From Methanoculleus sp. UBA208 (GTDB lineage: Archaea; Halobacteriota; Methanomicrobia; Methanomicrobiales; Methanoculleaceae): 12,905 bases of DNA. The position numbers and the translations under genes were made by a program. The notes beneath the pieces were generated by a model that made no database searches, had not been told where the DNA came from, and saw only the letters and a program-made list of their open reading frames with translations. The stretch spans positions 1 to 12,905 of the forward strand of contig NZ_DAFZ01000012.1 in NCBI RefSeq assembly GCF_002498065.1. The letters run 5' to 3'. Below are positions 1 to 7,933 of the stretch, one piece after another; the stretch's first letter is position 1; each line of letters starts with the position of its first letter.

Positions 1-847
1 CGGGGGCGATGACCTTGTCCTCAACGGCGCGCTCGACCAGACTCTGGACGACCGTACCGATGGTTCCGGATGCTCCGTTTGCCTTGACGAGGTCATAGAC
101 CAGGTTGTTCGCGTTCAGGCCCTGGTAGGCGTAGGTGAGCAGATGGGCGCGCTCGAACGGTCCGATGGCGTTACCCATCTCAAACATTCCTGCCTGCTCG
201 AAGGTGGACGAGAGTGCGGCTCCCTGCATCGCGTTCTTGTTCGTGATCATCACGGCGTGGTTGACCGGGATGTTACGGAGCGCGTAGCCGAGACCTTCGT
301 TGTTCTGGGGGATCGACAGGATGGACGTGACATTGGCACCGGAAAGATCCATCGTGTGCGGATAGGAACCCCAGAGTGCAGCCTTGACCATGGCCGCATC
401 GAACATGCCGACGTCGAACTGCTCGATGATCGCGTAGGTTGCCGCGGATGCGACCGAGGTGATCGCTGCATCGTAGGTGGATGCCGCCTCGAGACGAGTC
501 TTGGGAACCTCGACGAGGATCAGTTTGCCGCCGCCGAACTCACGGATGTTGGTGTCGTCGCCTTCCTCGACCTGGACCATCTCCTTGATCTTGGCGATGA
601 TGGCGTCCTTGTTGCCGACGATGTCGAGGTTCATCTCGCGCCCGAGGACCTGTCCCTTCGCTACCTTTCCGGCCTTCAGGCCTTCCTGAACGCCTCCGAG
701 GTTGACTGCGACCGTCCTCTTGGTAAGGTCGATGAGTTTCCGGGTCGCCGGGTTGACCAGCGGGCTGATCTTCTCAAGCGGCACACCACTCTTCAACTGC
801 TTGCCTGCATCATCGTACAGGTCAATAGTTTCCTTGTATTTTGCCAT
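1..847 (-). CDS. mcrB: methyl-coenzyme M reductase subunit beta (partial, 3' end beyond window)
   Basis: Beta subunit of methyl-coenzyme M reductase, the cytoplasmic nickel-F430 enzyme (alpha2 beta2 gamma2) that reduces methyl-CoM with CoB to methane and the CoM-S-S-CoB heterodisulfide. The minus frame from the ATG at 847 is open for 282 codons to the window edge. It begins MAKYKETIDLYDDAGKQLKSG and contains family-typical stretches such as RTVAVNLGG, QVEEGDDTN, EQFDVGMFDAAMVKAA, GYALRNIPVNHAV, FEQAGMFEMGNAIGPFER and YQGLNANNLVYDLVKANG. Family members are about 435-445 residues, so roughly the first 64% is present; the C-terminal active-site part lies outside. GGAGGA at 853-858, 5 nt upstream, fixes the start. 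mcrB is normally first in mcrBDCGA, so 848-1210 should carry the mcr promoter. I see no frameshift. The sequence visible does not separate the Mcr from the Mrt isoenzyme; Mcr is the default call. Confidence 0.97.
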   Translation of the reverse strand, partial: MAKYKETIDLYDDAGKQLKSGVPLEKISPLVNPATRKLIDLTKRTVAVNLGGVQEGLKAGKVAKGQVLGREMNLDIVGNKDAIIAKIKEMVQVEEGDDTNIREFGGGKLILVEVPKTRLEAASTYDAAITSVASAATYAIIEQFDVGMFDAAMVKAALWGSYPHTMDLSGANVTSILSIPQNNEGLGYALRNIPVNHAVMITNKNAMQGAALSSTFEQAGMFEMGNAIGPFERAHLLTYAYQGLNANNLVYDLVKANGASGTIGTVVQSLVERAVEDKVIAP

Positions 848-978
848 AATTTTCCTCCATTACCCTCTTTAAGTGCATACAGTCCGGTAATGTGAAGTGA
901 ACGCTAAAAGCATCGCTGACTGTGGCTGATGGTGACTACTGCACGTCCTCGTGGGACAAAAAGATAGTAACTTTCTCT

Positions 979-990
979 GATGATATAAGC
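979..990 (-). promoter_or_regulatory. candidate mcr TATA box
   Basis: On the minus strand this reads GCTTATATCATC, a TATA-like core in an AT-rich stretch upstream of mcrB. Archaeal initiation usually lies about 25 nt downstream, which would place the start near 957 and give a leader of about 110 nt. The AT-rich palindrome at 1011-1026 would be an alternative core. This is position and base-composition evidence only. Confidence 0.4.
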
Positions 991-1010
991 ATTGCTATTT
1001 ATGTCTATGA

Positions 1011-1026
1011 TCAGATATATATCTGA
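1011..1026. promoter_or_regulatory. perfect 16-bp palindrome upstream of mcr (possible operator)
   Basis: TCAGATATATATCTGA is its own reverse complement over all 16 bases. A second, odd-centred palindrome, GATATT-A-AATATC, follows at 1032-1044. Both lie upstream of the candidate mcr TATA box, where an activator or repressor could bind. Its CAGAT and ATCTG half sites recur as CAGATCTG at 10903-10910 upstream of the fwd-hdr operon. Binding function is inferred. Confidence 0.45.
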
Positions 1027-1195
1027 AGTGCGATATTAAATATCTGCTGAATAATAGTCGATCGCACAGGATAACAAGAGTATCACGCCATCTCCCTGGT
1101 GGCATGATTTGTGCAAAATTGTGCTACTTCGTGTTACGATCATTCCGCCGACTACATCCAATCTCCGACAATCGGCATCGGCCTCTATGCGCGGC

Positions 1196-1204
1196 AAGAA
1201 AATA
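1196..1204 (-). terminator. weak U-tract downstream of fwdC
   Basis: On the minus strand the sequence reads TATTTTCTT, 6 nt past the fwdC stop codon. Archaeal transcripts can end on such tracts without a stem, but this one is short and interrupted, so termination here may be partial. Confidence 0.25.
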
Positions 1205-1210
1205 GGGGGT

Positions 1211-2017
1211 TCAGGCCCCGATCTGCTGGTAGAGTTTAGCGTAGATCGGCTGACCTTTCCTCTTTCGGTGGCGCTCCCCGAGGTCACCCTCGTAGAGAGC
1301 AAACCGCCCTTTGATGCCGTCCATCTCGATATCGACATCCTCGCGGTATGCGAAGCCCGGCATCATGACATCGATGTCGCCAAGGACATAGATCTCGCCT
1401 TCCACCATCTGGCCGCCCAGACGGCTCTTTGCATTGCCCTTGATGACGATCTTTCCGCCCTCGGCATGGGTGGCGACATGAACGTCTACGTCACCGCCGA
1501 CGACGATCTCGCCGCCGTTCATGAAGGTGCCGAGATCGCTTCCCGCATTGCCCTTGACAACGATCTTGCCGCCCTGCATGCCGCGCCAGTCTCCACGGTA
1601 CGCGGCACCGAGGTAGTTCCCGGCATTGCCGTTGATGACGAGCTCGCCGCCCTTCATGCCGGTTCCGGCAAAGGCGTCAACGTTCCCGTTCACCGTGAGC
1701 TTGCCGCCCTGCATCCAGGCACCGACGTACATGTCGGCGTTGCCGTTCACCACGACCTCGCCGCCGGCCATCTTCATGCCGATGTACTTGACCCGGGAGA
1801 GGTCGCCGTTGACGACGATCTTCGTCTCTTCCGGGGTTGCCCCGGCATTGCCGGAGACCTCGAAGAAGTCTCCGAGCCGGTGCTGCTCCCTTCCCACATA
1901 TACGTGAAGGCCGGCGATCTCTTCCGCCTTCTTCCCGGCGAACGCATCGGGAGTGATGTTGTCGGCCTCGAGATACAGATCGGGCTGGTTCTTTATGGTG
2001 AGTGTAACAGTTTCCAT
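1211..2017 (-). CDS. fwdC: formylmethanofuran dehydrogenase subunit C
   Basis: Structural subunit of the formylmethanofuran dehydrogenase complex, which reduces CO2 and attaches it to methanofuran. The 268-residue protein is dominated by seven glycine-rich repeats of about 19 residues (roughly residues 85-215), each of the type GGxVVVNGNAxxxxGxxM, with a 7-residue insertion in the third. This is the right-handed beta-helix fold shared with the C-terminal domain of glutamate synthase. I choose the ATG at 2017 because GAGGTGAG at 2022-2029 sits 4 nt upstream. A longer frame starting at 2050 would overlap fwdA by 20 nt and has no such site. The fwdA stop (2028-2030) overlaps this ribosome binding site, which suggests translational coupling. 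It is the last gene of the operon and has the usual length of the family. Confidence 0.95.
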   Translation of the reverse strand: METVTLTIKNQPDLYLEADNITPDAFAGKKAEEIAGLHVYVGREQHRLGDFFEVSGNAGATPEETKIVVNGDLSRVKYIGMKMAGGEVVVNGNADMYVGAWMQGGKLTVNGNVDAFAGTGMKGGELVINGNAGNYLGAAYRGDWRGMQGGKIVVKGNAGSDLGTFMNGGEIVVGGDVDVHVATHAEGGKIVIKGNAKSRLGGQMVEGEIYVLGDIDVMMPGFAYREDVDIEMDGIKGRFALYEGDLGERHRKRKGQPIYAKLYQQIGA

Positions 2018-2027
2018 CCTTCTCACC

Positions 2028-3734
2028 TCACTGTGTGGCATCAACCTCAATCACGTACGGGTTCGGGAGGTAGTGTCCGGTAACCTCGTAGTTGTTCAGG
2101 GTGACGGTGTAGTAGCGGAGGAACTTCTCCTTGACGTCACGCATCACCTGCGGGTTCTCGTTGACCTTTGCGTTCACCCAGAGCGTCCGCTTGTTGCCGT
2201 TGCTCGCGATCTCGTGGTCGCGGATGACCTGGACGCCGGTCTTGAAGAGGTGTTCCGCGTTCAGGAACGCCTTCTCGATGTCGTCGGGCGCGTAGGGCTC
2301 GTTCGGGTTGAAGTCGTAGACTGCAACATCCGCCTCGAGGCCGGGCGCAAGCCCGCCGTACATGTGCGAAAGACCGAGCGATTTTGCCGGTCCGGTGCGG
2401 GTCATCTGCGCGATCTCGTAGAGGCTGAGTTCGCGGTCGATACCGGCGACATTGGTCGCGTCGATGACCTTGTCCTTGTGCTTGAACGCGTCGAGCTGCT
2501 GCTCACGGGCCTCCTGGCTCATGAGCCACTTCATAACCCGCGGGTAGCGGATGAACGGCCCGGCGTTCGGGTGGTCGGTGGTGATGAAGACCCGCATCGG
2601 GTCTTTTGCGAGCAGCGCGAGTTCGAGGCCGATGCACCACTGGATGCCGCAGACCTTGATCCCGGGGCTGTAGACGTAGGGCACGACACCCGCGGCGGTC
2701 TCGAGCTCCACGTCGGCGTTGGCCCACTTCAGGTGGTTCAGTTCGGTGAGGTGGTGCTCGAACGGTCCGTCGGCGGTCATGGTCGTGGTCTCGTCGAGCG
2801 TCACCTGGCCCATGTCGATGGTGATGTTGTCGTGCGAGTTCACGTAGTCCATGATCTCCTTGGCCTTGGACTCCATGTTGCCCCAGTTGTCACCGCCGTA
2901 AGAGTGGAACTGGACGTGGGTGTGGTGCATCACCTGGTCGCGGCCGAACTTGCTGTTGGGCTTGATACCCTCCGAGAGCTGGAACGTGTCGAGCGTCGTC
3001 GTGTAGTTGCCGGGGTTGCCGAGGTTGTTCGCGTGCACGTGCATCGAGTGCGGGAGACCAAGGTACTCGTTCGCCTCGATGAGGCCCGTCACGATCTGGG
3101 CAGGGGTGATGTCGAAGTAGGGGACCGGGTCGTGCACGTTCTCGCAGTTCAGGCCCCATCCCCAGGCTTCCGTGCCGCCGGGGTTGACGACCTTGACCGC
3201 GTAACCCTTCGTGGCCTTGAGAAGCCAGGCAACGTAGGCGGCGGTGTTCTCGATCTCGTGGTTCTTGAGGTACTCGAGCACGAACCAGTTGTTCCCGAAG
3301 ACCGGGTAGGCGCCCTGGTCGAGGATCGGCGTGTCCCGCATCTCCTCGTGGGTGTGCCGTGCGAAGAGCGGCGGCATGGCCGCTTCCATCACGGTCGTGT
3401 AGCCCATGCGGGCATAGTTGTAGCCGGTCCTGATTGTTGTCGGGACCGAGAACCCGCCCTGCATCCGCTCGATGCCGTTTCTGGGCTTGTAACCGAAGAG
3501 TTTGTCTTCGGGGCGGAAGTTGCGGCCGACGTTCACTTTCGGGCCGGCAACGTGGGCGTGGACGTCGACACCGCCGGCCATGACGGTCTTCCCTGCGGCA
3601 TCGATGACTTTCGGGCTGCTGAGAGCAGTTGTCTCGACGATCTTGCCGTCCTTGATGGCGATATCGGCTTTATCGCCCTTGATCCCGAGTACCGGGTCGA
3701 AGACGAAACCGTTCTTGATAAGATACTCTGCCAT
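2028..3734 (-). CDS. fwdA: formylmethanofuran dehydrogenase subunit A (amidohydrolase-type, formyl transfer)
   Basis: Subunit A carries the dinuclear zinc site where formate, made from CO2 in FwdB and moved through an internal tunnel, condenses with methanofuran. The 568-residue protein has the cyclic amidohydrolase layout. An N-terminal beta-sandwich strand region is followed by the metal motif His59-x-His61 in GVDVHAHVAG. Lys181 in AVKVVNPGG is the best candidate for the carboxylated metal-bridging lysine. A His-rich stretch lies at His229/His232/His234, a second at His270-His277, and Asp387 in ITTDHPN is the likely catalytic aspartate. Residue roles are assigned by analogy with the known FwdA structure, not by alignment. 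AGGGGGTG at 3741-3748, 6 nt upstream of the ATG, supports the start; the fwdB stop is 3 nt before it. Length is normal and the site looks intact. Confidence 0.97.
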   Translation of the reverse strand: MAEYLIKNGFVFDPVLGIKGDKADIAIKDGKIVETTALSSPKVIDAAGKTVMAGGVDVHAHVAGPKVNVGRNFRPEDKLFGYKPRNGIERMQGGFSVPTTIRTGYNYARMGYTTVMEAAMPPLFARHTHEEMRDTPILDQGAYPVFGNNWFVLEYLKNHEIENTAAYVAWLLKATKGYAVKVVNPGGTEAWGWGLNCENVHDPVPYFDITPAQIVTGLIEANEYLGLPHSMHVHANNLGNPGNYTTTLDTFQLSEGIKPNSKFGRDQVMHHTHVQFHSYGGDNWGNMESKAKEIMDYVNSHDNITIDMGQVTLDETTTMTADGPFEHHLTELNHLKWANADVELETAAGVVPYVYSPGIKVCGIQWCIGLELALLAKDPMRVFITTDHPNAGPFIRYPRVMKWLMSQEAREQQLDAFKHKDKVIDATNVAGIDRELSLYEIAQMTRTGPAKSLGLSHMYGGLAPGLEADVAVYDFNPNEPYAPDDIEKAFLNAEHLFKTGVQVIRDHEIASNGNKRTLWVNAKVNENPQVMRDVKEKFLRYYTVTLNNYEVTGHYLPNPYVIEVDATQ

Positions 3735-3737
3735 CGC

Positions 3738-5051
3738 TTACACCCCCTGGATCTCCTTGACGCGTCCAAGAACGCGTTTCAGGAACTCTTCATCGGTCAT
3801 CATGCCCTCCGGGGGCTCGACGACCTTTCTCGTCTCAATCGGCACGTTGTCCATCCGGTATGCGCATCCACCAATCTCGACGCCGACGAAGGCGACCGGG
3901 ACGTGGACCTTGCAGACCTCGGTGGTCGGGGTCTCGTGCGGGTCGATCGCGACCGACGGACGGTTGTAGATCTTCTTCACCGAACTGAACGGGAAGTGCG
4001 CACCGGGGTCGCTTCCGAGGACGAAGACGGCGTCCACCTCGTCCCTGCGGAGCAGGTCGTTGGAGGTCGTCTCGCCGGGGTTGTAGCGGGCGAATCCACG
4101 GGAGAGGTCAACCGCGTAGGGGAACCCGAACAGCCAGCCCCAGACCTGGCCGGAGCCGGTGACGTTGTAGTGCCCGCGCATCGGCATGATGGCTGCTTTC
4201 GTGTACTCGTTTAAGTCGCGGGTGACCGCGATTGCCTCGTCGATGTTGTGGTTCTTCCCGAGCGACTGGGTCACACCCATACCGAAGAAGATGATCGCGA
4301 AACGGCCGCTCTTGAGCGTCTCAGCAGCCTCATAGATCTTCGCTTTCGGGATGCCTGCAACGACGTCGGGGAGTTTCTCACCCTTGAACGCCACGCGGAG
4401 CGCGTCGAGGAGTTCGTAGTCGCGGCCCTGCTCGACCTGCAGGTGAATGTCTGCAAGGCTTGCAGTGTCGGTGGGACGCGGGTCGACGACGATCACCTTG
4501 CGGCCCGTGTGGCCCTTGCCGGTGAAGAACCCGCGGGGGAAGATCGAGTAGCGGGACATGTGCCGCGGGTGGGCGTGCGCCGGGTTGCATCCCCAGAAGA
4601 GGATCCGGTCGGCACGGTTCTTGATCTCACCCAGCGTGCAGCTCGGGATCCCGATATCCTGGACCGCAATAAGGGATGTGCCGTGGCAGACGGTTGCCGT
4701 GTTGTCCATGACCGCGCCGACGGCCTCACCGATCTCGGACCCGACGGCCTGGGCTTCACAGTTCGTGGAACTCCAGCCGTACATCAGGGGCTTCTTTGCA
4801 TCGGTGAGCATCCGGGCGGTGTACTCGATTGCCTCATCGTAGGAGATCTCTTTCCAGGAACCGTCTTCCTGCCGCATGCGGGGCCGGGTGATACGGTCCT
4901 TTGCCTGGGAGTGGAGGAACTTCTCGGCGCCGATGGCGCACGCGTTGTAGACCTCGTAGAGTTCCTTGCCGTCGTCACTGACGACGACCTCGAGGTCGTC
5001 GCAGAGCGTTCCGCAGAACGGGCAGATAACGTCGGTTACAGTCTTGGTCAT
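3738..5051 (-). CDS. fwdB: formylmethanofuran dehydrogenase subunit B (tungsten/molybdenum pterin catalytic subunit)
   Basis: Catalytic subunit that reduces CO2 to formate at a tungsten or molybdenum bis-pterin centre; it belongs to the molybdopterin oxidoreductase family. In 437 residues, Cys10, Cys13, Cys17 and Cys38 (CPFCGTLCDD and NACAIG) would bind the [4Fe-4S] cluster next to the cofactor. Cys122 in ATVCHGTS is the expected metal ligand; some methanogens have selenocysteine at this place, and here the codon is an ordinary cysteine. Later segments such as WGCNPAHAHPRH, VVDPRPTDTA and LGSDPGAHFP are typical pterin-binding parts. The short C-terminal pterin-binding domain is the separate fwdD gene just upstream. 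The start ATG overlaps the fwdD stop as ATGA, with GGGGTGA at 5058-5064 upstream. Sequence alone does not show whether W (fwd) or Mo (fmd) is used. Confidence 0.96.
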   Translation of the reverse strand: MTKTVTDVICPFCGTLCDDLEVVVSDDGKELYEVYNACAIGAEKFLHSQAKDRITRPRMRQEDGSWKEISYDEAIEYTARMLTDAKKPLMYGWSSTNCEAQAVGSEIGEAVGAVMDNTATVCHGTSLIAVQDIGIPSCTLGEIKNRADRILFWGCNPAHAHPRHMSRYSIFPRGFFTGKGHTGRKVIVVDPRPTDTASLADIHLQVEQGRDYELLDALRVAFKGEKLPDVVAGIPKAKIYEAAETLKSGRFAIIFFGMGVTQSLGKNHNIDEAIAVTRDLNEYTKAAIMPMRGHYNVTGSGQVWGWLFGFPYAVDLSRGFARYNPGETTSNDLLRRDEVDAVFVLGSDPGAHFPFSSVKKIYNRPSVAIDPHETPTTEVCKVHVPVAFVGVEIGGCAYRMDNVPIETRKVVEPPEGMMTDEEFLKRVLGRVKEIQGV

Positions 5052-5449
5052 GCTAGTTCACCCCTGCACCCCTTGCGCACCAGTTCCAGTGAGCCGAGGA
5101 CGGGTTCGGTCTTGGCGACCTCCACCTCCACCGGCGTGCCTTTAAAGGTTGGCATGCCGGTCGAGTAGGTGTTCGGATTGACCACCATGTTCGCCCATGG
5201 CCCCATCGGTATATATGCTACACCGGGATGAGGACCCTGGGTTGCATCGACCGCTTTGACGACGACACTGCCGTAACTGCTGGTGACACGTACGTTCGTG
5301 TTGCGGTAAGCACCCAGCTTTTTAAAGTCCGCCGGGTCGAGTTCGATGATCCCGCAGGCGGCGGTGTAGGCGGGTTTTTCCTTCCCCGCCTCCATGGACA
5401 CCCCCTGCTGGATCGTGCGACCCGTGATCAAATTCACTCTGATTGCCAT
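5048..5449 (-). CDS. fwdD: formylmethanofuran dehydrogenase subunit D (molydopterin dinucleotide-binding domain)
   Basis: Small subunit that completes the pterin site of FwdB; it corresponds to the C-terminal molybdopterin dinucleotide-binding domain found fused in related enzymes such as formate dehydrogenases. The 133-residue protein starts MAIRVNLITGRTIQQGVSME, has LDPADFKKLG and NVRVTSSYGSVVVKAV in the middle, and the HPGVAYIPMGPWANMVVNP segment typical of the domain's cofactor-facing loop. Length is normal. The ATG at 5449 has GGGGATGA at 5456-5463 upstream; a second ATG inside that site is out of frame. The gap to mvhD is 25 nt, the widest between hdr and fwd parts. Its stop overlaps the fwdB start by 4 nt, which fits tightly coupled, equal production of the two halves of the active site. 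Confidence 0.95.
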   Translation of the reverse strand: MAIRVNLITGRTIQQGVSMEAGKEKPAYTAACGIIELDPADFKKLGAYRNTNVRVTSSYGSVVVKAVDATQGPHPGVAYIPMGPWANMVVNPNTYSTGMPTFKGTPVEVEVAKTEPVLGSLELVRKGCRGELA

Positions 5450-5474
5450 TCTTGTTCATCCCCTGTCTAAGGTA

Positions 5475-5900
5475 TTATCTGGCAAACTCTTTGAGCGGGC
5501 TTGGACCGAGCTCGTTGATGGTCTTGACGACGTCTTCCATGACCGTGCCCCACTTTGCACCCTCGGATGCGGAGACGAAGGTCATCCTGAGACGCTTGTC
5601 GTCAAGGCCGATGTTCTTGAGGACACTCTTCAAGAGGAACATCCTCTTGGCTGCCTTATAGTTGCCCTCAAGGTAGTGGCAGTCGCCGAAGTGACAGCCG
5701 GAGACGAGCACGCCGTCCGCCCCATCCTGGAATGCCTTCAGGATGAAGAGGGGGTCGACCCGGCCCGTGCACATCACACGGATGGCACGGATGTCGGGGG
5801 GATATTGAATACGGGCACCGCCGGCAAGGTCTGCACCTGCGTAGGAACACCAGTTGCAGATGATGGCGATGATCTTGGGTTTCCAGTTCTCGTCTGCCAT
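5475..5900 (-). CDS. mvhD: MvhD-type electron-transfer subunit ([2Fe-2S], hydrogenase/Hdr linker)
   Basis: MvhD passes electrons from a hydrogenase (MvhAG) or a formate dehydrogenase to HdrA. The 141-residue protein has the five cysteines of the family: Cys15 and Cys18 (ICNWCSYAGADLAG), Cys44 (VMCTGRVDP), and Cys69 and Cys74 (SGCHFGDCHY), which hold one [2Fe-2S] cluster. The start is unambiguous: GGAGGTGA at 5908-5915 lies 7 nt upstream and the hdrA stop ends on the base directly before the ATG. In some methanogens this domain is fused to HdrA; here it is free-standing but placed right behind hdrA. No mvhG, mvhA or fdh gene lies in the operon, so the electron-donating partner is encoded elsewhere. 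In several Methanomicrobiales a formate dehydrogenase is the known donor. Confidence 0.95.
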   Translation of the reverse strand: MADENWKPKIIAIICNWCSYAGADLAGGARIQYPPDIRAIRVMCTGRVDPLFILKAFQDGADGVLVSGCHFGDCHYLEGNYKAAKRMFLLKSVLKNIGLDDKRLRMTFVSASEGAKWGTVMEDVVKTINELGPSPLKEFAR

Positions 5901-7922
5901 TTACTGTTCACCTCCCAGGAGGAACGCATCGATCTGTGCAACGATCTGTGGCGTTGCGAAGTGCTGCATCCAGATTGCACCGCCGGGGCAGAACCCGCCG
6001 CAGGTGCCGCAGCCCTTGCACTTGGCTTCGGTGACCTGCATGACCGTCCGTCCGTCCTTCTCGACGAGCGAGAGGGCGCTGTAGGGGCACAGATTGACAC
6101 ACAGTCCGCATCCGGCACACTTCTCCTCGATACACTGGGCGAAGTAGGGCTCGAGCTCCACCTCTCCCCTGTGGATCGGGATGGATGCTGCGGATGCCGC
6201 ACCCTCCGCCTGGGCGACCGTGTCGGGGATATCCTTGGGCCCCTGGCAGACACCGGCGAGGTAGACACCGGCAGTGGTGGTGCCGCACGGGTTCAGCTTC
6301 GGGTGGGCCTCGAGGAGCCATCCGTCCTGCGAGCAGGAGACACCGAAGAGTCTCCGGGTCTTCTCGGTCTCGGCGGTGGGCTGGACGGCGGCCGCGAGCA
6401 CGACCATGTCGACTTCCATGTCGATGGGCCGGCCGAGGAGCGTGTCCTCTGCGTTGACGTGGAGGTTCTTGGTCACCGGGTCTTCGAGGATGTTTGCGAC
6501 CCTGCCGCGGATGAACTTTGCACCCTCGTCCTGGATGCGGTAGTAGAACTCCTCGTACATCTTCCCGAAGGACCGGATGTCCATGTAGAAGATGTAGGGC
6601 ACCACGCCGGGGATCTTCTCGATGATCTGGTGGGCGTGCTTGAGCGAGTACATGCAGCAGAACCGCGAGCAGTACGGCTTGCCGACGCCGGTGTTGTCAC
6701 GGGAGCCCGCACAGAGGACGAACGCGACCCTCTTCGGGGTCTCGCCGTCGCTCGGGCGGACCAGGTGACCGCCGGTCGGGCCGGACGCACAGATCAGGCG
6801 CTCGAACTCGAGCGACGTGATGACGTTGTCGTAGTTCTTGTAACCCCACTCGAACTTCTTCTCGATGGGGAAGATGTCGTATCCCGTGGCGAGGACGACG
6901 GTGCCGACCTTGACGTTCATGAGTTCGTCCTTCATCTCGAGGTCGACCGCCTTCTTATCACCGCATGCCTCGACACAGAGGCCGCACTTGACGCAGGCGT
7001 CGAAGTCGACGGTGTAGATCAGCGGGGAGACCTGCGGGTGGTAGATGTAGATCGCCTTTCTCGGCGCCATGCCGAGCTCGAACGGGTTCGGCTTGATGAC
7101 CGGACAAACGTCGACACAGTCGCCGCAGCCGGTACAGCCGCCGCCGACGATGCCGCGGGCTTCCGCCTCTTCTGGGGTGATGACACCGCGTGCCTTCTTC
7201 CGGAGGGTCACGTCGAAGTTGCCGATGTAGCCCTCGACCTGCTCGACCTCGGTGTAGGTGAGGAGCTCGATGCCTTCGTTACGGTAAACGTCCACCATCT
7301 TCGGTGTAAGGATACACTGCGAGCAGTCGAGCGTCGGGAAGGTCTTGTCGAGCTGGGACATCCTGCCGCCGATCGTGGGGCTCTTCTCCACGAGGTAGGT
7401 CTTGATGCCTGCGTTCGCAAGGTCGAGCGCCGCCTGCATCCCACCGACACCGCCGCCGACGACCATCGCCGCCTTCTCGACGGGGACGCTCTTCGGGACG
7501 AGGTCTTCAAGCAGGGAGGCCTTTGCCACGGCGATCCGGACTGCGTCCTTTGCCTTTGCGGTGGCCTCTTCGGGCTGGTGCATGTGCACCCACGAGTTCT
7601 GCTCGCGAATGTTTGCCATCTCGAACCGGAAGGGGTTCAGGCCGCCCGCCTTGGTCGCGTTACGGAACGTGGGCTCGTGCAGACGGGGAGAACAGGCCGC
7701 CACGACGACTCCGGTCAGTTTCTGCTCGTCGATTGCCTCCGCGATCTTGTTCTGGCCGGGGGTCGAGCACATGTACTGGTAGTCATCGGCGACGATGACG
7801 TTCGGGAGCGTCCTGGCGTACTCCATGACCTCCTTGACGTCGATGGAGCCCGCAATATTGGTACCACAGTGGCACACAAAAACGCCAATTCTTGGCTCTT
7901 CGTTCTTTTTGACTTCTGCCAT
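5901..7922 (-). CDS. hdrA: heterodisulfide reductase subunit A (bifurcating flavoprotein)
   Basis: HdrA carries the FAD at which electrons from MvhD are split between HdrBC (heterodisulfide reduction) and ferredoxin or Fwd. The 673-residue protein has an N-terminal CHCG motif (Cys17, Cys19), the FAD-binding GGGVGG at 156-161 followed by LVEKSPTIGGRM, and TLDCSQC at 198-203. An inserted ferredoxin domain has Cys263/266/269/273 and Cys310/313/316/320. An ATG(Y)D segment lies near 346, and a C-terminal ferredoxin domain has Cys602/605/608/612 and Cys635/638/641/645. That gives at least four classical [4Fe-4S] sites plus further Cys-rich segments (CSRFCC at 418-423). No in-frame selenocysteine codon is needed. 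I choose the ATG at 7922, 7 nt after GAGGTG (7930-7935). A GTG at 7937 would add five residues and overlap the hdrB stop, but would lie on the ribosome binding site itself. Length is typical. Confidence 0.96.
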   Translation of the reverse strand: MAEVKKNEEPRIGVFVCHCGTNIAGSIDVKEVMEYARTLPNVIVADDYQYMCSTPGQNKIAEAIDEQKLTGVVVAACSPRLHEPTFRNATKAGGLNPFRFEMANIREQNSWVHMHQPEEATAKAKDAVRIAVAKASLLEDLVPKSVPVEKAAMVVGGGVGGMQAALDLANAGIKTYLVEKSPTIGGRMSQLDKTFPTLDCSQCILTPKMVDVYRNEGIELLTYTEVEQVEGYIGNFDVTLRKKARGVITPEEAEARGIVGGGCTGCGDCVDVCPVIKPNPFELGMAPRKAIYIYHPQVSPLIYTVDFDACVKCGLCVEACGDKKAVDLEMKDELMNVKVGTVVLATGYDIFPIEKKFEWGYKNYDNVITSLEFERLICASGPTGGHLVRPSDGETPKRVAFVLCAGSRDNTGVGKPYCSRFCCMYSLKHAHQIIEKIPGVVPYIFYMDIRSFGKMYEEFYYRIQDEGAKFIRGRVANILEDPVTKNLHVNAEDTLLGRPIDMEVDMVVLAAAVQPTAETEKTRRLFGVSCSQDGWLLEAHPKLNPCGTTTAGVYLAGVCQGPKDIPDTVAQAEGAASAASIPIHRGEVELEPYFAQCIEEKCAGCGLCVNLCPYSALSLVEKDGRTVMQVTEAKCKGCGTCGGFCPGGAIWMQHFATPQIVAQIDAFLLGGEQ

Positions 7923-7933
7923 GTATTTGCACC

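Larger units (their letters stand above)
848..1210 (-). other. intergenic region: mcr leader and promoter, fwdC downstream region
   Basis: This 363-nt stretch between the fwdC stop and the mcrB start has no credible coding sequence. Read on the minus strand it should hold the end of the fwd-hdr transcript and then the mcr promoter and leader. Visible elements are a T-rich patch just after fwdC (1196-1204), a small hairpin CCGA/TCGG (1165-1168 with 1172-1175), a direct repeat TTGTGC-AAAA-TTGTGC (1109-1124), two AT-rich palindromes (1011-1026 and 1032-1044), a TATA-like element near 982-988 and the mcrB ribosome binding site. No strong terminator separates fwdC from mcr, so some read-through is possible. 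Confidence 0.7.

Noticed and set aside
143..895. 250-codon open frame on the plus strand opposite mcrB
   Set aside because: The minus strand codes for an intact McrB N-terminus with a good ribosome binding site; the plus frame has no recognisable content.
1109..2083. 324-codon plus-strand frame with apparent repeats (DDLAALH-like)
   Set aside because: The repeats are the reverse reading of the glycine-rich beta-helix repeats of FwdC.
1953..4214. 753-codon open frame on the plus strand, antisense to fwdA and part of fwdB
   Set aside because: Its composition is Val/Asp/Arg/Leu-rich low complexity, it has no recognisable domain, and it lies fully opposite well-identified genes. GC-rich codon bias produces such antisense frames.
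3738..5051. Possible selenocysteine in FwdB
   Set aside because: The metal-ligand position is an ordinary cysteine codon (Cys122) and no in-frame TGA occurs before the end of the gene.
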